64,000 nt of DNA from Laedolimicola ammoniilytica (GCF_025567165.1 NZ_JAOQKC010000001.1:1-64000); one strand, 5' to 3'. Shown: positions 25,251 to 34,599, numbered from the stretch's first letter. Made by a program: numbers and translations. Notes: generated by a model from the sequence alone, not told the origin.

Positions 25251-27731
25251 TCAAATTTCTTCTTCCTCGGCGGAATCATCCTTATTCATCTGCTCCCGTA
25301 CCTTGGCAATACTTGCCACAGATACGTTTTCAGAATCCACGTTCATGAGCTTCACGCCCGAAGTGATACGGCCCATGATGGAAATGCCGTTACACGGAAT
25401 CCGGATAATGATGCCCTCGGTGGTGATGAGCATGACCTCGTTATCCTCGTTGACCGCCTTGGCTCCGACCACATTGCCGGTCTTGTCGGTAATCTTGTAG
25501 CACTTTACACCCTTACCGCCACGGTTCTGTACAGTAAATTCATCCATATCGGTGCGCTTGCCCAGACCTTTTTCGGATACTACCAGCAGATACTCGCCCT
25601 GGCTTTGAACCTGCATGCCTACGATCTCGTCCTGATCAGCCAGATTCATACCGATGACGCCCATGGACGCACGGCCAGTGGCTCTTACGTCCGTCTCCTT
25701 GAATCGGATACACATGCCATACTTCGTAATCAGGAAAATGTCCTGATCGTCATCGGTGTACTTCACCTCGATCAGCTCGTCGCTGTCACGGAGATTGATG
25801 GCTACCAGGCCGGACTTCTTCACGTTGGCGTATTCCCGGATGGAAGTTTTCTTCACCAGACCATTCTTGGTGGCCATGAAGAGGTACTTGCCTTCCTCGT
25901 ACTCTTTGATCGGAATGACCGCGGTAATCTTCTCGCCCGGCTGCAGGGACAAGAGATTGATAATGGCGGTTCCGCGGGAGGTTCTGCTGGCCTCGGGAAT
26001 CTCGTAGCCCTTCAGGCGGTACACCTTACCGGTGTTCGTAAAGAACATGATGTAATGGTGAGTGGTGGTCATCATCAGATCCTCGATGTAATCCTCATTG
26101 ATGGTCTGCATGCCCTTGATACCCTTGCCGCCGCGGTTCTGGCTCTTGAAATTGTCGGTGGTCATACGCTTGATGTACCCTAAGTTCGTCATGGTGATCA
26201 CCACGTCCTCCTCAGGAATCAGGTCTTCCATGGACAGGTCGAACTCGTCGAAGCCGATGCTGGTACGGCGGTCGTCGCCGTATTTATCCGCGATGACGGT
26301 AATCTCCTCTTTGATGACGCCCAGCAGCTTCTTCTCATCTGCCAGAATTCCCTTTAAGTAATCGATCTGCTCCATCAGCGCCTTATACTCTGCCTCCAGC
26401 TTCTCCCGTTCCAGACCGGTCAGTGTGCGCAGACGCATGTCTACGATGGCCTGGGCCTGTACGTCGTCCAGTCCGAAGCGCTCCATCAGCTTCTGCTTTG
26501 CCTCCGGCGTGGACTGGGATCCGCGGATGATCCGGATGACTTCATCAATATTGTCCAGGGCGATGAGCAGGCCTTTTAAGATATGGGCGCGCTCCTCGGC
26601 CTTATTTAAGTCGTATTTGGTGCGGCGGGTAACCACGTCCTCCTGGTGAAGCAAGTAATACTTCAGCATATCCAGAAGGTTCAGGACTTTCGGCTCCTTG
26701 CCTACCAGAGCCAGCATGATAACGCCGTAGGTATCCTGAAGCTGGGTGTGCTTATAGAGCTGATTCAGGATCACGTTGGCGTTGGCGTCCTTGCGGAGCT
26801 CGATGTTGATCCGCATACCCTCGCGGCTGGACTCGTCGCCGATGTAGGTGATGCCGTCGATGCGTTTTTCTTTTACCAGCTCGGCAATCTTCTCGATGAG
26901 CCGGGCCTTATTGACCATATAGGGAAGCTCGGTAACCACGATGCGGCTCTTGCCGTTGCTCATGGTCTCGATGTTCGTCACGGCACGCACGCGGATCTTG
27001 CCGCGGCCTGTCCGGTAGGCTTCCTCGATGCCTCTGGTTCCCAGAATCTCCGCGCCTGTGGGGAAATCCGGTCCCTTGACGATTTTTAAAATCTCTTCGA
27101 TGGTGGTGTCGCGGTCCTCTTCGATCCGGTTATCAATGAGCTTCACCACAGCCTTAATGACCTCGCGCAGATTGTGCGGCGGGATATTGGTCGCCATACC
27201 GACTGCGATACCCGTGGTACCGTTGACCAACAGGTTCGGAAAACGGGATGGAAGCACGGAGGGTTCCTTCTCAGTCTCATCGAAGTTCGGTACAAAATCT
27301 ACGGTATTTTTATTGATGTCCGCCAGCATTTCCATGGAAATTTTGCTTAAGCGGGCCTCGGTATATCGCATGGCTGCCGCGCCGTCTCCGTCCACGGAAC
27401 CAAAGTTACCGTGACCGTCTACCAGCGGATAACGGGTGGACCAGTCCTGAGCCATATTGACCAGGGCTCCGTAGATGGAGCTGTCGCCGTGGGGGTGATA
27501 TTTACCCATGGTATCGCCGACGATACGCGCGCACTTTCTGTGGGGCTTATCCGGTCCGTTATTCAACTCGATCATGGAGTAAAGCACTCGCCGCTGTACC
27601 GGCTTTAAGCCATCCCGGACATCCGGAAGGGCACGGGCTGCGATAACGCTCATGGCATAATCGATATAACAATCTTCCATGGTCTTTTTCAAGTCCACGT
27701 CATGGACTTTGTCAAAGATATTGTCTTCCAT
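25251..27731 (-). CDS. gyrA: DNA gyrase subunit A
   Basis: An 826-residue subunit of DNA gyrase, the breakage-reunion half of the supercoiling enzyme. The N-terminal region has the active-site Tyr in AAAMRYTEARLS, the QRDR block KYHPHGDSSIYGALV (Ser at the quinolone-critical position, wild-type type), and the DNA-gate helices. The C-terminal part is a beta-pinwheel with a GyrA-box-like QNRGGKGIKG; a second QNRGGKG near residue 750 is noteworthy. A short acidic tail ends in Glu residues. It follows gyrB in the dnaA operon cluster. Confidence 0.98.
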   Translation of the reverse strand: MEDNIFDKVHDVDLKKTMEDCYIDYAMSVIAARALPDVRDGLKPVQRRVLYSMIELNNGPDKPHRKCARIVGDTMGKYHPHGDSSIYGALVNMAQDWSTRYPLVDGHGNFGSVDGDGAAAMRYTEARLSKISMEMLADINKNTVDFVPNFDETEKEPSVLPSRFPNLLVNGTTGIAVGMATNIPPHNLREVIKAVVKLIDNRIEEDRDTTIEEILKIVKGPDFPTGAEILGTRGIEEAYRTGRGKIRVRAVTNIETMSNGKSRIVVTELPYMVNKARLIEKIAELVKEKRIDGITYIGDESSREGMRINIELRKDANANVILNQLYKHTQLQDTYGVIMLALVGKEPKVLNLLDMLKYYLLHQEDVVTRRTKYDLNKAEERAHILKGLLIALDNIDEVIRIIRGSQSTPEAKQKLMERFGLDDVQAQAIVDMRLRTLTGLEREKLEAEYKALMEQIDYLKGILADEKKLLGVIKEEITVIADKYGDDRRTSIGFDEFDLSMEDLIPEEDVVITMTNLGYIKRMTTDNFKSQNRGGKGIKGMQTINEDYIEDLMMTTTHHYIMFFTNTGKVYRLKGYEIPEASRTSRGTAIINLLSLQPGEKITAVIPIKEYEEGKYLFMATKNGLVKKTSIREYANVKKSGLVAINLRDSDELIEVKYTDDDQDIFLITKYGMCIRFKETDVRATGRASMGVIGMNLADQDEIVGMQVQSQGEYLLVVSEKGLGKRTDMDEFTVQNRGGKGVKCYKITDKTGNVVGAKAVNEDNEVMLITTEGIIIRIPCNGISIMGRITSGVKLMNVDSENVSVASIAKVREQMNKDDSAEEEEI

Positions 27732-27761
27732 TTTCTATTCTCCCTTACTAGGTTACGGACA

Positions 27762-27782
27762 TTCAGCCGCGCCATGGCTGAA
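27762..27782 (-). repeat. inverted repeat between gyrB and gyrA
   Basis: TTCAGCC (27762-27768) and GGCTGAA (27776-27782) form a 7-bp stem with a 7-nt loop in the 54-bp gap. There is no T-run after it, so it is not a typical terminator; it may be a processing or attenuation structure. Confidence 0.5.
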
Positions 27783-27785
27783 CTG

Positions 27786-29702
27786 TTAAATGTCTAAGTT
27801 TTTCACGAATTTCGCGTTTGTCTCGATAAATTCACGCCGGGGTTCTACTTTATCGCCCATCAGTGTATTGAAGGTCAGATCGATCTCGGCGGAATCCGCA
27901 TCTTCCATGGTTACGCGACGTAAAATTCGCTTCTCCGGATCCATGGTAGTCTCCCAGAGCTGTTCGGCGTCCATCTCGCCAAGACCCTTATAACGCTGGA
28001 TCTTATTGTTCTGATCGCGGCCTACCTCGTTCAGAATGTCTGCCAGCTGCTCGTCGCTGTAGGCGTACCATACTTTTTTATTGCGCTCCAGCTTGAACAG
28101 AGGCGGCTGTGCCAGATAGACATAGCCTTCTTTGATCAGGTCCGGCATAAATCGGTAAATAAATGTAAGAAGGAGTGTACTGATATGCGCGCCGTCCACG
28201 TCGGCATCGGTCATCAGAATGATCTTATGATACCGAAGCTTGCTGATATCAAAGTCCTCATGGATACCGGTACCAAAGGCGGTAATCATAGCCTTAATCT
28301 CCGCATTAGCATATATTTTATCCAGGCGGGCTTTCTCCACGTTCAGGATTTTGCCTCGCAGGGGCAGGATAGCCTGGGTCGCACGGGACCGGGCTGTCTT
28401 TGCGGAACCGCCTGCGGAATCTCCCTCTACGATATAGATCTCACAATTCTCCGGATTCTTATCGGAACAGTCTGCCAGCTTTCCGGGCAGGGCCATACCG
28501 TCCAGAGCGGTCTTTCTTCTGGTCAGATCGCGGGCTTTTCTGGCAGCCTCGCGGGCACGCTGGGCCAGAATAGATTTCTCCAGAATCACCTTGGCTACCA
28601 TGGGGTTCTGCTCCAGGAAGATCATCAGCTGCTCAGAAACCACGTTATCTACCGCGCCTCTGGCCTCACTGTTGCCCAGCTTCTGCTTGGTCTGGCCCTC
28701 AAACTGTGGCTCACCGATCTTGATGCTGATGATGGCGGTCAGACCCTCGCGGATATCGTCGCCGTTCAAACTGGGCTCGCTGTCCTTCAGGAGCTTATTT
28801 TTCCGCGCGTAATCATTAAACGTCTTGGTCAGCGCGTTTTTGAAACCGGTCAGGTGAGTACCACCCTCCGGGGTATTGATGTTATTGACGAAGCTGTAGC
28901 AGTTCTCTGTGTAGGAGTCATTGTGCTGCAGCGCCACTTCTACGACCACGTCGTTGACCGTACCTTCGCAGTAAATGATCTGCTCGTAAAGAGCCGTCTT
29001 GGATCGGTTCAGGTAACTTACGAACTCCTTGATACCGCCCTCATAACAGAATTCCTTTTTGTACTGAGGCTCCTGACGATCGTCCCTGAGAATGATCTTC
29101 AATCCCCTGGTCAGGAACGCCATTTCCCGCAGACGCACCTTCAGGATATCATAATCGTAGACGGTCTCCTCAAAGATCTCCTTATCCGGCAGAAAAGTGA
29201 CCTGAGTACCGGTCTTTTCCAGAGCGCACTCGCCGATCACCTTCAGCGGCTCTACTGCATGGCCTCTCTGATACCGCTGGTAATAGATTTTTCCCTCGCT
29301 GTAGATACGAACCTCCAGCCACTCGGAAAGCGCATTGACTACGGATGCGCCCACGCCGTGCAGGCCACCGGATACCTTATAGCCTCCGCCGCCGAACTTT
29401 CCGCCTGCATGCAGCACGGTAAAGACCACTTCTACCGCCGGAATGCCGGCCTTATGATTGATTCCCACCGGGATACCACGACCGTCGTCGATGACGGTGA
29501 TGGAATTATCCTTGTGAATCGTCACATCAATATTTTTACAGAAGCCTGCCAGGGCCTCGTCCACTGAATTATCTACGATCTCGTAAACCAGATGATGAAG
29601 TCCGCGGGAGGAAGTGCTTCCGATGTACATACCAGGTCTCTTCCGGACTGCTTCAAGTCCTTCCAAAATCTGGATTTGATCTGCTCCGTATTCTGCGCTC
29701 AT
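27786..29702 (-). CDS. gyrB: DNA gyrase subunit B
   Basis: A 638-residue ATPase subunit of gyrase. GHKL domain: YEIVDNSVDEALAGF, DDGRGIPVG, GGLHGVGASVVNALS. TOPRIM: VEGDSAGGSAKTARSR and LMTDADVDGAHIST. C-terminal block QRYKGLGEMDAEQLWETTM. It is 638 residues, typical of Gram-positive GyrB without the enterobacterial insert. It is followed by gyrA and preceded by recF at 17 bp. Confidence 0.98.
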   Translation of the reverse strand: MSAEYGADQIQILEGLEAVRKRPGMYIGSTSSRGLHHLVYEIVDNSVDEALAGFCKNIDVTIHKDNSITVIDDGRGIPVGINHKAGIPAVEVVFTVLHAGGKFGGGGYKVSGGLHGVGASVVNALSEWLEVRIYSEGKIYYQRYQRGHAVEPLKVIGECALEKTGTQVTFLPDKEIFEETVYDYDILKVRLREMAFLTRGLKIILRDDRQEPQYKKEFCYEGGIKEFVSYLNRSKTALYEQIIYCEGTVNDVVVEVALQHNDSYTENCYSFVNNINTPEGGTHLTGFKNALTKTFNDYARKNKLLKDSEPSLNGDDIREGLTAIISIKIGEPQFEGQTKQKLGNSEARGAVDNVVSEQLMIFLEQNPMVAKVILEKSILAQRAREAARKARDLTRRKTALDGMALPGKLADCSDKNPENCEIYIVEGDSAGGSAKTARSRATQAILPLRGKILNVEKARLDKIYANAEIKAMITAFGTGIHEDFDISKLRYHKIILMTDADVDGAHISTLLLTFIYRFMPDLIKEGYVYLAQPPLFKLERNKKVWYAYSDEQLADILNEVGRDQNNKIQRYKGLGEMDAEQLWETTMDPEKRILRRVTMEDADSAEIDLTFNTLMGDKVEPRREFIETNAKFVKNLDI

Positions 29703-29719
29703 GTTCCATCCTCCTATAA

Positions 29720-30805
29720 CTAATTTTCGCTGTATACAGCGCCCTCGATCACCCGGAAAACCTTGTTGATCGAAAACCTGTGATTTACAAATTCATCCAG
29801 ACCCGTACAGGTGATCATGGTCTGAATATCATGAATGCTGTTTAATAAATAGTTTTGCCGATTGTGATCGAGTTCAGACAACACATCGTCAAGAAGTAAG
29901 ACAGGCGTATCGTGAATCACCTGTTTGACCAGCTCGATCTCAGATAATTTCAGGGATAAGGCCGCAGTCCGCTGCTGTCCCTGGGATCCGAATTTCCGGA
30001 TATCGACGCCGCCGATGGCGAATAGTAGATCATCCCGATGGGGACCCACATTCGAGGTCTTCATGCGGATATCCCGCTCCCGGCTCCGGGTAATAGCGTC
30101 GAAAAGCTCCTCCGCTCCCACATTTTTCTCGTAGGACAGGGTCAGCTCCTCCTTGCCACCGGAGAGCTTTTCGTGGATTCCACGAATAATCTCCCCCAGG
30201 GATTCGATGAAAGTCTCCCGGCTCTCAATGATCTTTTTCCCATATTCTGCCATCTGTATATCCCAGATATCCAGCGTGTCCCGCAGTTCCGGTCGGAAGC
30301 TCAAGTCCTTTAAGAGCTTATTGCGCTGTGCCACGATACGGTTATAGCCTGTCAGGTGGTGGAGATACACCTTATCCAGTTGACATAACTCCATATCCAG
30401 GAACCGACGCCGTTCGCCCGGACCCTGCTTGATGATACTTAAGTCCTCCGGAGAGAAAAAGACAAAATTCGCGATGCCGAAGAGCTCGCTGGCCTTCCGG
30501 ATCGGCACACCGTTGATGGCGATGCCCTTGGTCTTATTCTTCTTCAGATGAATATCGATCTGATATTCGATCTCTCCCTTCTTTACAAAGGTTCGAAGAT
30601 GCCCTTCCTCTTCCCCGAAATAAATCATATCCCGATCCCGGCTGCCCTTGTGGGACTTGGTGGTGCCGCTTAAATACACGGCCTCCAGAATATTGGTCTT
30701 TCCCTGGGCGTTATCGCCGTAGAAAATGTTGGTGTTGGCATCAAACTGAAGATTAAGCTCCCGGTAATTCCGGAAATTCTTCAGTTCCATGGATTCGATG
30801 ATCAT
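29720..30805 (-). CDS. recF: DNA replication and repair protein RecF
   Basis: A 361-residue SMC-like ATPase that helps load RecA on gapped DNA. Walker A GDNAQGKTNILEA near residue 30, signature region GSQGQQRTAALSLKLSE, and Walker B VLLLDDVLSELD. The ATG overlaps the stop of yaaA by 4 bp. Position is the usual dnaN-yaaA-recF-gyrB order. Confidence 0.97.
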   Translation of the reverse strand: MIIESMELKNFRNYRELNLQFDANTNIFYGDNAQGKTNILEAVYLSGTTKSHKGSRDRDMIYFGEEEGHLRTFVKKGEIEYQIDIHLKKNKTKGIAINGVPIRKASELFGIANFVFFSPEDLSIIKQGPGERRRFLDMELCQLDKVYLHHLTGYNRIVAQRNKLLKDLSFRPELRDTLDIWDIQMAEYGKKIIESRETFIESLGEIIRGIHEKLSGGKEELTLSYEKNVGAEELFDAITRSRERDIRMKTSNVGPHRDDLLFAIGGVDIRKFGSQGQQRTAALSLKLSEIELVKQVIHDTPVLLLDDVLSELDHNRQNYLLNSIHDIQTMITCTGLDEFVNHRFSINKVFRVIEGAVYSEN

Positions 30806-31014
30806 ACGATTTTATAGTCCTGTCCCTGATAGGTAAATACGTCGCCTTTGTGGAGCTTACGGCCTCTGCGCTCCTCCACCTGGCCGTTTACCTTTACCTT
30901 GCCGTCCACGATCTCATACTTGATATCCGATCCCAGGGAAAGGATGCCGGCCAGCTTCATGGCCTGGCCCAGGCGGATAAATTCGTCGCGGATGGCTACT
31001 TCGATATATTCCAT
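30802..31014 (-). CDS. yaaA: S4-domain protein YaaA/RlbA
   Basis: A 70-residue RNA-binding S4-like protein found between dnaN and recF in many Firmicutes. FIRLGQAMKLAGILSLGSDIKYEIVDGKV and RRGRKLHKGDVF are the visible S4-fold landmarks. It overlaps recF by 4 bp and follows dnaN by 10 bp. Role in cells is unclear. Confidence 0.92.
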   Translation of the reverse strand: MEYIEVAIRDEFIRLGQAMKLAGILSLGSDIKYEIVDGKVKVNGQVEERRGRKLHKGDVFTYQGQDYKIV

Positions 31015-31024
31015 AATGTCTCCT

Positions 31025-32137
31025 TTATACAGAAGCGCTGCTGAAGTTGACCGGAAGGATCAGATAGATATAAGTCCCCTTCTCATCCCGGATAAAGCAG
31101 GGCGCTTTCGGATTAACCAGATATAAGGTCACCATTTCATCGTCGATGACACGCAGGGCATCGATCAAAAACTTCGGATTGAAACCGATCAGAATGTCCT
31201 TGCCTTCTTTTTCGATGACGATTTCCTCATTCATGGAGCCCACGCCGGATGTCAGCTTCAGGCGCATCTCGCCGTCGCTGATCTGGACGATGATGGGCTT
31301 CTTGTCGCTCTCGCGAATCAGCAGGGTTGCGCGGTCGATACAGTTCAGAAGCTCCTTCTTATTGACCTTTACTTTTGTTTCATAATCGCTGGAAAGCATC
31401 TGCTCGATGCGGAAATATTCGCCCTCGATAAGACGGGATACCACCGTGGTCTCATCGAATTCGAATACGATGTGGTTCTTGGTAAAGAACAGATTCACCA
31501 AAGCGTCCAGCTCGCCGGAGAGGATTTTGCTGACCTCGATCAGCGTCTTTCCGGGTACGATCACCTTTCTCGGCTCGTACTCCTCTTTCAGCTCCAGATT
31601 GCGGATAGACACGCGATGGCCATCCAGGGAAACCACCTTTAAGTGATTGCCATTGATCTCGAAGAGTTCACCGGTCATCATTTTATTGCTCTCATTATCG
31701 GAAATAGAGAAAATAGTCTGCTTGATCACTTCGCGGAGGCTGAACTGGGATACCACCACCGGCTCCGCTTTTTCAATATAAGGAAGATAGGAGAAATCAT
31801 CGCCGGATTTTCCAGCAATATGGAACCGTGCCTTTTCGCAGCTGATGAGCATCTGGAAATTGGCATCGGTCTCAATGGTCACGTCATTATCCGGTAGCTT
31901 TCTTACGATCTCGGAGAAAATCTTTGCGTCAATGGCAATGATGCCTTTCTCCTGGATATCTCCTTCGATCACGGTCTCAATGCCAAGTTCCATATCGTTG
32001 GCTGTCATTTTAATCTGTCCTGCAGAAGCATCGATCAGAATACATTCCAGAATGGACATGGTGGTCTTGGAAGGAACTGCTTTCAAAACGATATTAACAC
32101 CTTTTAAAAGGTCTGATTTTTTGCAGACGAACTTCAT
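31025..32137 (-). CDS. dnaN: DNA polymerase III beta clamp
   Basis: A 370-residue sliding clamp that encircles DNA and tethers polymerases, made of three similar domains. Features include the N-terminal start MKFVCKKSDLLKGV and the C-terminal LVNPKAPCFIRDEKGTYIYLILPV that forms the partner-binding pocket. AAAGGAG precedes the ATG. It lies after the dnaA-dnaN intergenic origin element and begins the dnaN-yaaA-recF set. Confidence 0.98.
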   Translation of the reverse strand: MKFVCKKSDLLKGVNIVLKAVPSKTTMSILECILIDASAGQIKMTANDMELGIETVIEGDIQEKGIIAIDAKIFSEIVRKLPDNDVTIETDANFQMLISCEKARFHIAGKSGDDFSYLPYIEKAEPVVVSQFSLREVIKQTIFSISDNESNKMMTGELFEINGNHLKVVSLDGHRVSIRNLELKEEYEPRKVIVPGKTLIEVSKILSGELDALVNLFFTKNHIVFEFDETTVVSRLIEGEYFRIEQMLSSDYETKVKVNKKELLNCIDRATLLIRESDKKPIIVQISDGEMRLKLTSGVGSMNEEIVIEKEGKDILIGFNPKFLIDALRVIDDEMVTLYLVNPKAPCFIRDEKGTYIYLILPVNFSSASV

Positions 32138-32410
32138 AATGTGTATAACTCCTTTCGTTCGTTCCCCGGAGGGGGATATAGATAAATATATAAAATAATC
32201 CGTCGTATCCGTAGTAGGGACTGTGAATATGTTGATAAGTGGTCTGAGGCCCCTGAAATCAAGGCTTCAGGCAAAGGATAACTATGTGAAAAAGTACTGT
32301 ATAACTGCCCTCAGACCAGAGGGGTTATACACATGGCCTGATTCGCGGAAAAGTTTTCCCCACAGGATCAACATACTTGTCCACAGTGAAATGTGAATAA
32401 GTCGGCTCCC
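32138..32410 (-). other. oriC: oriC element between dnaA and dnaN
   Basis: The 273-bp gap has origin features, read on minus: DnaA-like boxes TTATTCACA (32392-32400), TGTGGACAA (the complement of TTGTCCACA, 32377-32385), a TTATACACA-type box (32325-32333 on plus), and TTATCAACA plus ATATTCACA (32223-32238). After these come GTCC, CTACTA (32212-32217), then an AT-rich tract (32177-32200, ATATAGATAAATATATAAAATAA on plus) that could be the unwinding element. A nested hairpin (GGTCTGAGG 32241-32249 with CCTCAGACC 32309-32317, plus CCTGAA/TTCAGG inside) lies between. The order boxes - short GC - CTA trios - AT-rich tract matches the Bacillus-type unwinding module. Function is inferred. Confidence 0.75.
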
Positions 32411-33784
32411 TTAGTTTGGGTTAATTTTCTTTCGGATGGTTCCGATGGTACGGATGGTGGAATCGTTGTTCTGCAGCTCTTTTTCGATCTTTTCCACGCC
32501 GTGCATGACGGTGGTGTGATCGCGGCCGCCCATGATGTCACCGATTTTCTTCAAGGTGGTGCCGTTCTCCTTGCAGAGATACATGGCCACCTGGCGGGGG
32601 TAGGCGATATTGGCGGTGCGCTTGTTGCTGTAGATATCGGCAGGCGTAATATGGAAATGTTCCGCCACGATCTCGATGATTAGCTCCGGGGTCACCTTCC
32701 GGCTTTCGCCCGGGGAAATGATATCCTTGATGGCTTCCTCCGCGAGAAGCATATCGATGGGCCGTTTTTCCAGGGTGGACAGGGCGATCAGACGGTTGAA
32801 AGCGCCTTCCAGCTCACGGATGTTGGACTTGATATTCGTGGCGATATAGGTAATGATATCGTCGTCGATGTGGTAGCCCTCCAGTTCCTCTTTTTTCCGC
32901 AGAATGGCCATTCTGGTTTCAAAATCCGGGGAAGATACGTCGGCGATCAGACCGCATTCAAAACGGGTCCGAAGACGTTCCTCCAGAGTCTCAATGTCCT
33001 TGGGCGGCCGGTCACTGGAGATGATGATCTGCTTGTTGGCCGTGTGAAGGGCGTTGAAGGTATGGAAAAATTCCTCCTGGGTACTTTCCTTACCGATGAT
33101 GAACTGCACGTCGTCGATGAGCAGCACGTCGATGTTCCGGTATTTCTCACGGAAACGGGTCATACCGGAGGGATCGCCCATTCGCAGGGTCTCGATCAGC
33201 TCGTTGGTGAAGTACTCACTGGTGACGTAGAGCACCTTCATATTCGGATTTTCCTTTAAAATATGGTTGGCAATGGCGTGCATCAGATGGGTCTTGCCCA
33301 GTCCTACGCCTCCATGCAGGAAAAGAGGATTGTACACTTTACCGGGCGTCTCGGCTACGGCCAGGGACGCGGCGTGGGCAAACTTGTTGTTGCTGCCGAC
33401 CACGAAGGTATCGAAGGTAAACTTCGGGTTGATGTTGGACTTTTCAAAATCCGGGCTGTTTACCGGGCGATCGGCGGAACCGGCAGAAGAAGCGGGAGTT
33501 TCCGCACTTTTCTGCTCCATGGCCTCTTTTTCGGTAATGAATTCCACGTCGTATTTCTCGCCGGTAAACTCGGCGATGGCCACGAAGATAGGCGTCTTAA
33601 ACTTGGAATTCAGATAGGTAATCATCTGTTCGCCCATGGGGACGATGATTTTCACCACATGGTTGTCGGTGCTGTGGACCGTCAGGGGGAGCAGCCAGGT
33701 CTCAAAAGAAATATCCGAAAGCTCATGCTCCTTCCGGACGTGTTCGAGAATTTCGCTCCATTTTTCTTTTATCAGATTCATCAT
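32411..33784 (-). CDS. dnaA: chromosomal replication initiator DnaA
   Basis: A 457-residue AAA+ initiator that binds DnaA boxes and opens the origin. Domain I is residues ~1-85, a variable linker with a Ser/Ala-rich stretch (~90-115) follows, then the AAA+ core with Walker A GGVGLGKTHL, Walker B VLLIDDVQF, sensor 1 IISSDRPPKD, and the C-terminal DNA-binding domain with GGRDHTTVMHG. ATG at 33784 or the next ATG at 33781 could be used, with GAGGAG upstream. Flanked on both sides by DnaA-box clusters, it is likely autoregulated. Confidence 0.98.
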   Translation of the reverse strand: MMNLIKEKWSEILEHVRKEHELSDISFETWLLPLTVHSTDNHVVKIIVPMGEQMITYLNSKFKTPIFVAIAEFTGEKYDVEFITEKEAMEQKSAETPASSAGSADRPVNSPDFEKSNINPKFTFDTFVVGSNNKFAHAASLAVAETPGKVYNPLFLHGGVGLGKTHLMHAIANHILKENPNMKVLYVTSEYFTNELIETLRMGDPSGMTRFREKYRNIDVLLIDDVQFIIGKESTQEEFFHTFNALHTANKQIIISSDRPPKDIETLEERLRTRFECGLIADVSSPDFETRMAILRKKEELEGYHIDDDIITYIATNIKSNIRELEGAFNRLIALSTLEKRPIDMLLAEEAIKDIISPGESRKVTPELIIEIVAEHFHITPADIYSNKRTANIAYPRQVAMYLCKENGTTLKKIGDIMGGRDHTTVMHGVEKIEKELQNNDSTIRTIGTIRKKINPN

Positions 33785-33846
33785 TTATCTCCTCAGTGCC
33801 CTTTTTCACGAATTTTACGCAAAAAGAGCAATTTATCCTATAATCA

Positions 33847-33875
33847 ATAATATACCAAATCCGGACGGCGATCAA
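33847..33875 (-). promoter_or_regulatory. dnaA promoter
   Basis: On minus: TTGATC (33870-33875), a 17-nt spacer and TATTAT (33847-33852), about 62 bp upstream of dnaA. The DnaA-box cluster starts 15 bp further upstream, positioned for autoregulation. Confidence 0.65.
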
Positions 33876-33889
33876 GCAGAAAAATCAGG

Positions 33890-33932
33890 TTATCCACTTA
33901 TTATCCACATTTTATCCACATCTTGTGGATAA
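33890..33932. other. oriC: DnaA-box cluster upstream of dnaA (oriC element)
   Basis: Four boxes in 43 bp: TTATCCACT (33890-33898), TTATCCACA (33901-33909), TTATCCACA (33912-33920) and an inverted TGTGGATAA (33924-33932). Three are perfect. This is the upstream (dnaA-side) half of a bipartite Firmicutes origin, in the divergent gap between dnaA and rpmH. Confidence 0.88.
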
Positions 33933-33994
33933 CTTTCGGAGAGGCACAAGATATATAAAATCCGGGAAGAAAATGAAATTTAGCGCCAAATTGC

Positions 33995-34023
33995 TTGACT
34001 TTATGGGCTTTTATGAATATAAT
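33995..34023 (+). promoter_or_regulatory. rpmH promoter
   Basis: TTGACT (33995-34000), a 17-nt spacer and TATAAT (34018-34023), 37 bp upstream of the rpmH start. Confidence 0.75.
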
Positions 34024-34059
34024 TGAAATGATATTTTGTAGATAGGAGGTGTAGGCACC

Positions 34060-34194
34060 ATGAAAATGACATTTCAACCGAAGAAAAGATCCAGAGCAAA
34101 GGTTCACGGATTTAGAGCTAGAATGAGCACTCCTGGCGGAAGAAAGGTATTAGCTGCCAGAAGATTAAAGGGAAGAAAGAAATTATCCGCGTAG
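34060..34194 (+). CDS. rpmH: 50S ribosomal protein L34
   Basis: A 44-residue basic protein, MKMTFQPKKRSRAKVHGFRA followed by RMSTPGGRKVLAARRLKGRK and a short tail, the canonical L34 sequence. AGGAGGT lies 10 bp upstream of the ATG. It starts the rightward rpmH-rnpA-yidD-yidC-jag-mnmE cluster that faces away from dnaA, the classical origin neighbour arrangement. A terminator overlaps its stop codon. Confidence 0.98.
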   Translation: MKMTFQPKKRSRAKVHGFRARMSTPGGRKVLAARRLKGRKKLSA

Positions 34195-34218
34195 GCCGCA
34201 TATATGTGGCCTTTTTTT
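34194..34218 (+). terminator. terminator after rpmH
   Basis: GGCCGCA-TATA-TGTGGCC (one G-U pair) followed by TTTTTTT. It lies directly at the rpmH stop, so it probably reduces readthrough into rnpA and sets the high L34 to RNase P protein ratio. Confidence 0.8.
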
Positions 34219-34251
34219 CTCTTTTAAGTTTTTCAGACTTTTGGAGAGTGT

Positions 34252-34599
34252 ATGAAGTATCCGCATTCAGAATCTTTGAAAAAGAACCGGGATTTTCAGC
34301 TTTTATATAAGGAAGGAAAGTCCCGTGCCAACCGTTATCTGGTACTTTATGTGAAGGAGAACGGTCTGGAGAAGAATCGTCTCGGTGTTTCTGTCAGCAA
34401 AAAGGTTGGCAACAGCATTGTGCGGCACAGAATCACCAGATTGATTCGGGAAAGTTACAGACTGCATGAAGACATGTTCAATAGTGGTTTGGACATGGTA
34501 GTCATCGCAAGGGTCAGCGCGAAGGATCGGAGCATGAGAGAGATCGAAAGCGCGCTGCTTCACTTGGGAAAGCTTCAGGGAGTTTTAAAAGAAGAATGA
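34252..34599 (+). CDS. rnpA: ribonuclease P protein component
   Basis: A 115-residue basic protein that binds the RNase P RNA and helps mature tRNA 5' ends. Begins MKYPHSESLKKNRDFQLLY, with GRxxxN-type KSRANRYLVLYV, and contains SVSKKVGNSIVRHRITRLIR, the RNR-motif region. Length is typical. GGAGAG precedes the ATG. Its stop overlaps the start of yidD. Confidence 0.96.
   Translation: MKYPHSESLKKNRDFQLLYKEGKSRANRYLVLYVKENGLEKNRLGVSVSKKVGNSIVRHRITRLIRESYRLHEDMFNSGLDMVVIARVSAKDRSMREIESALLHLGKLQGVLKEE

Noticed and set aside
28185..29567. 460-codon plus-strand frame opposite gyrB
   Set aside because: Shadow of gyrB, which is certain on minus.
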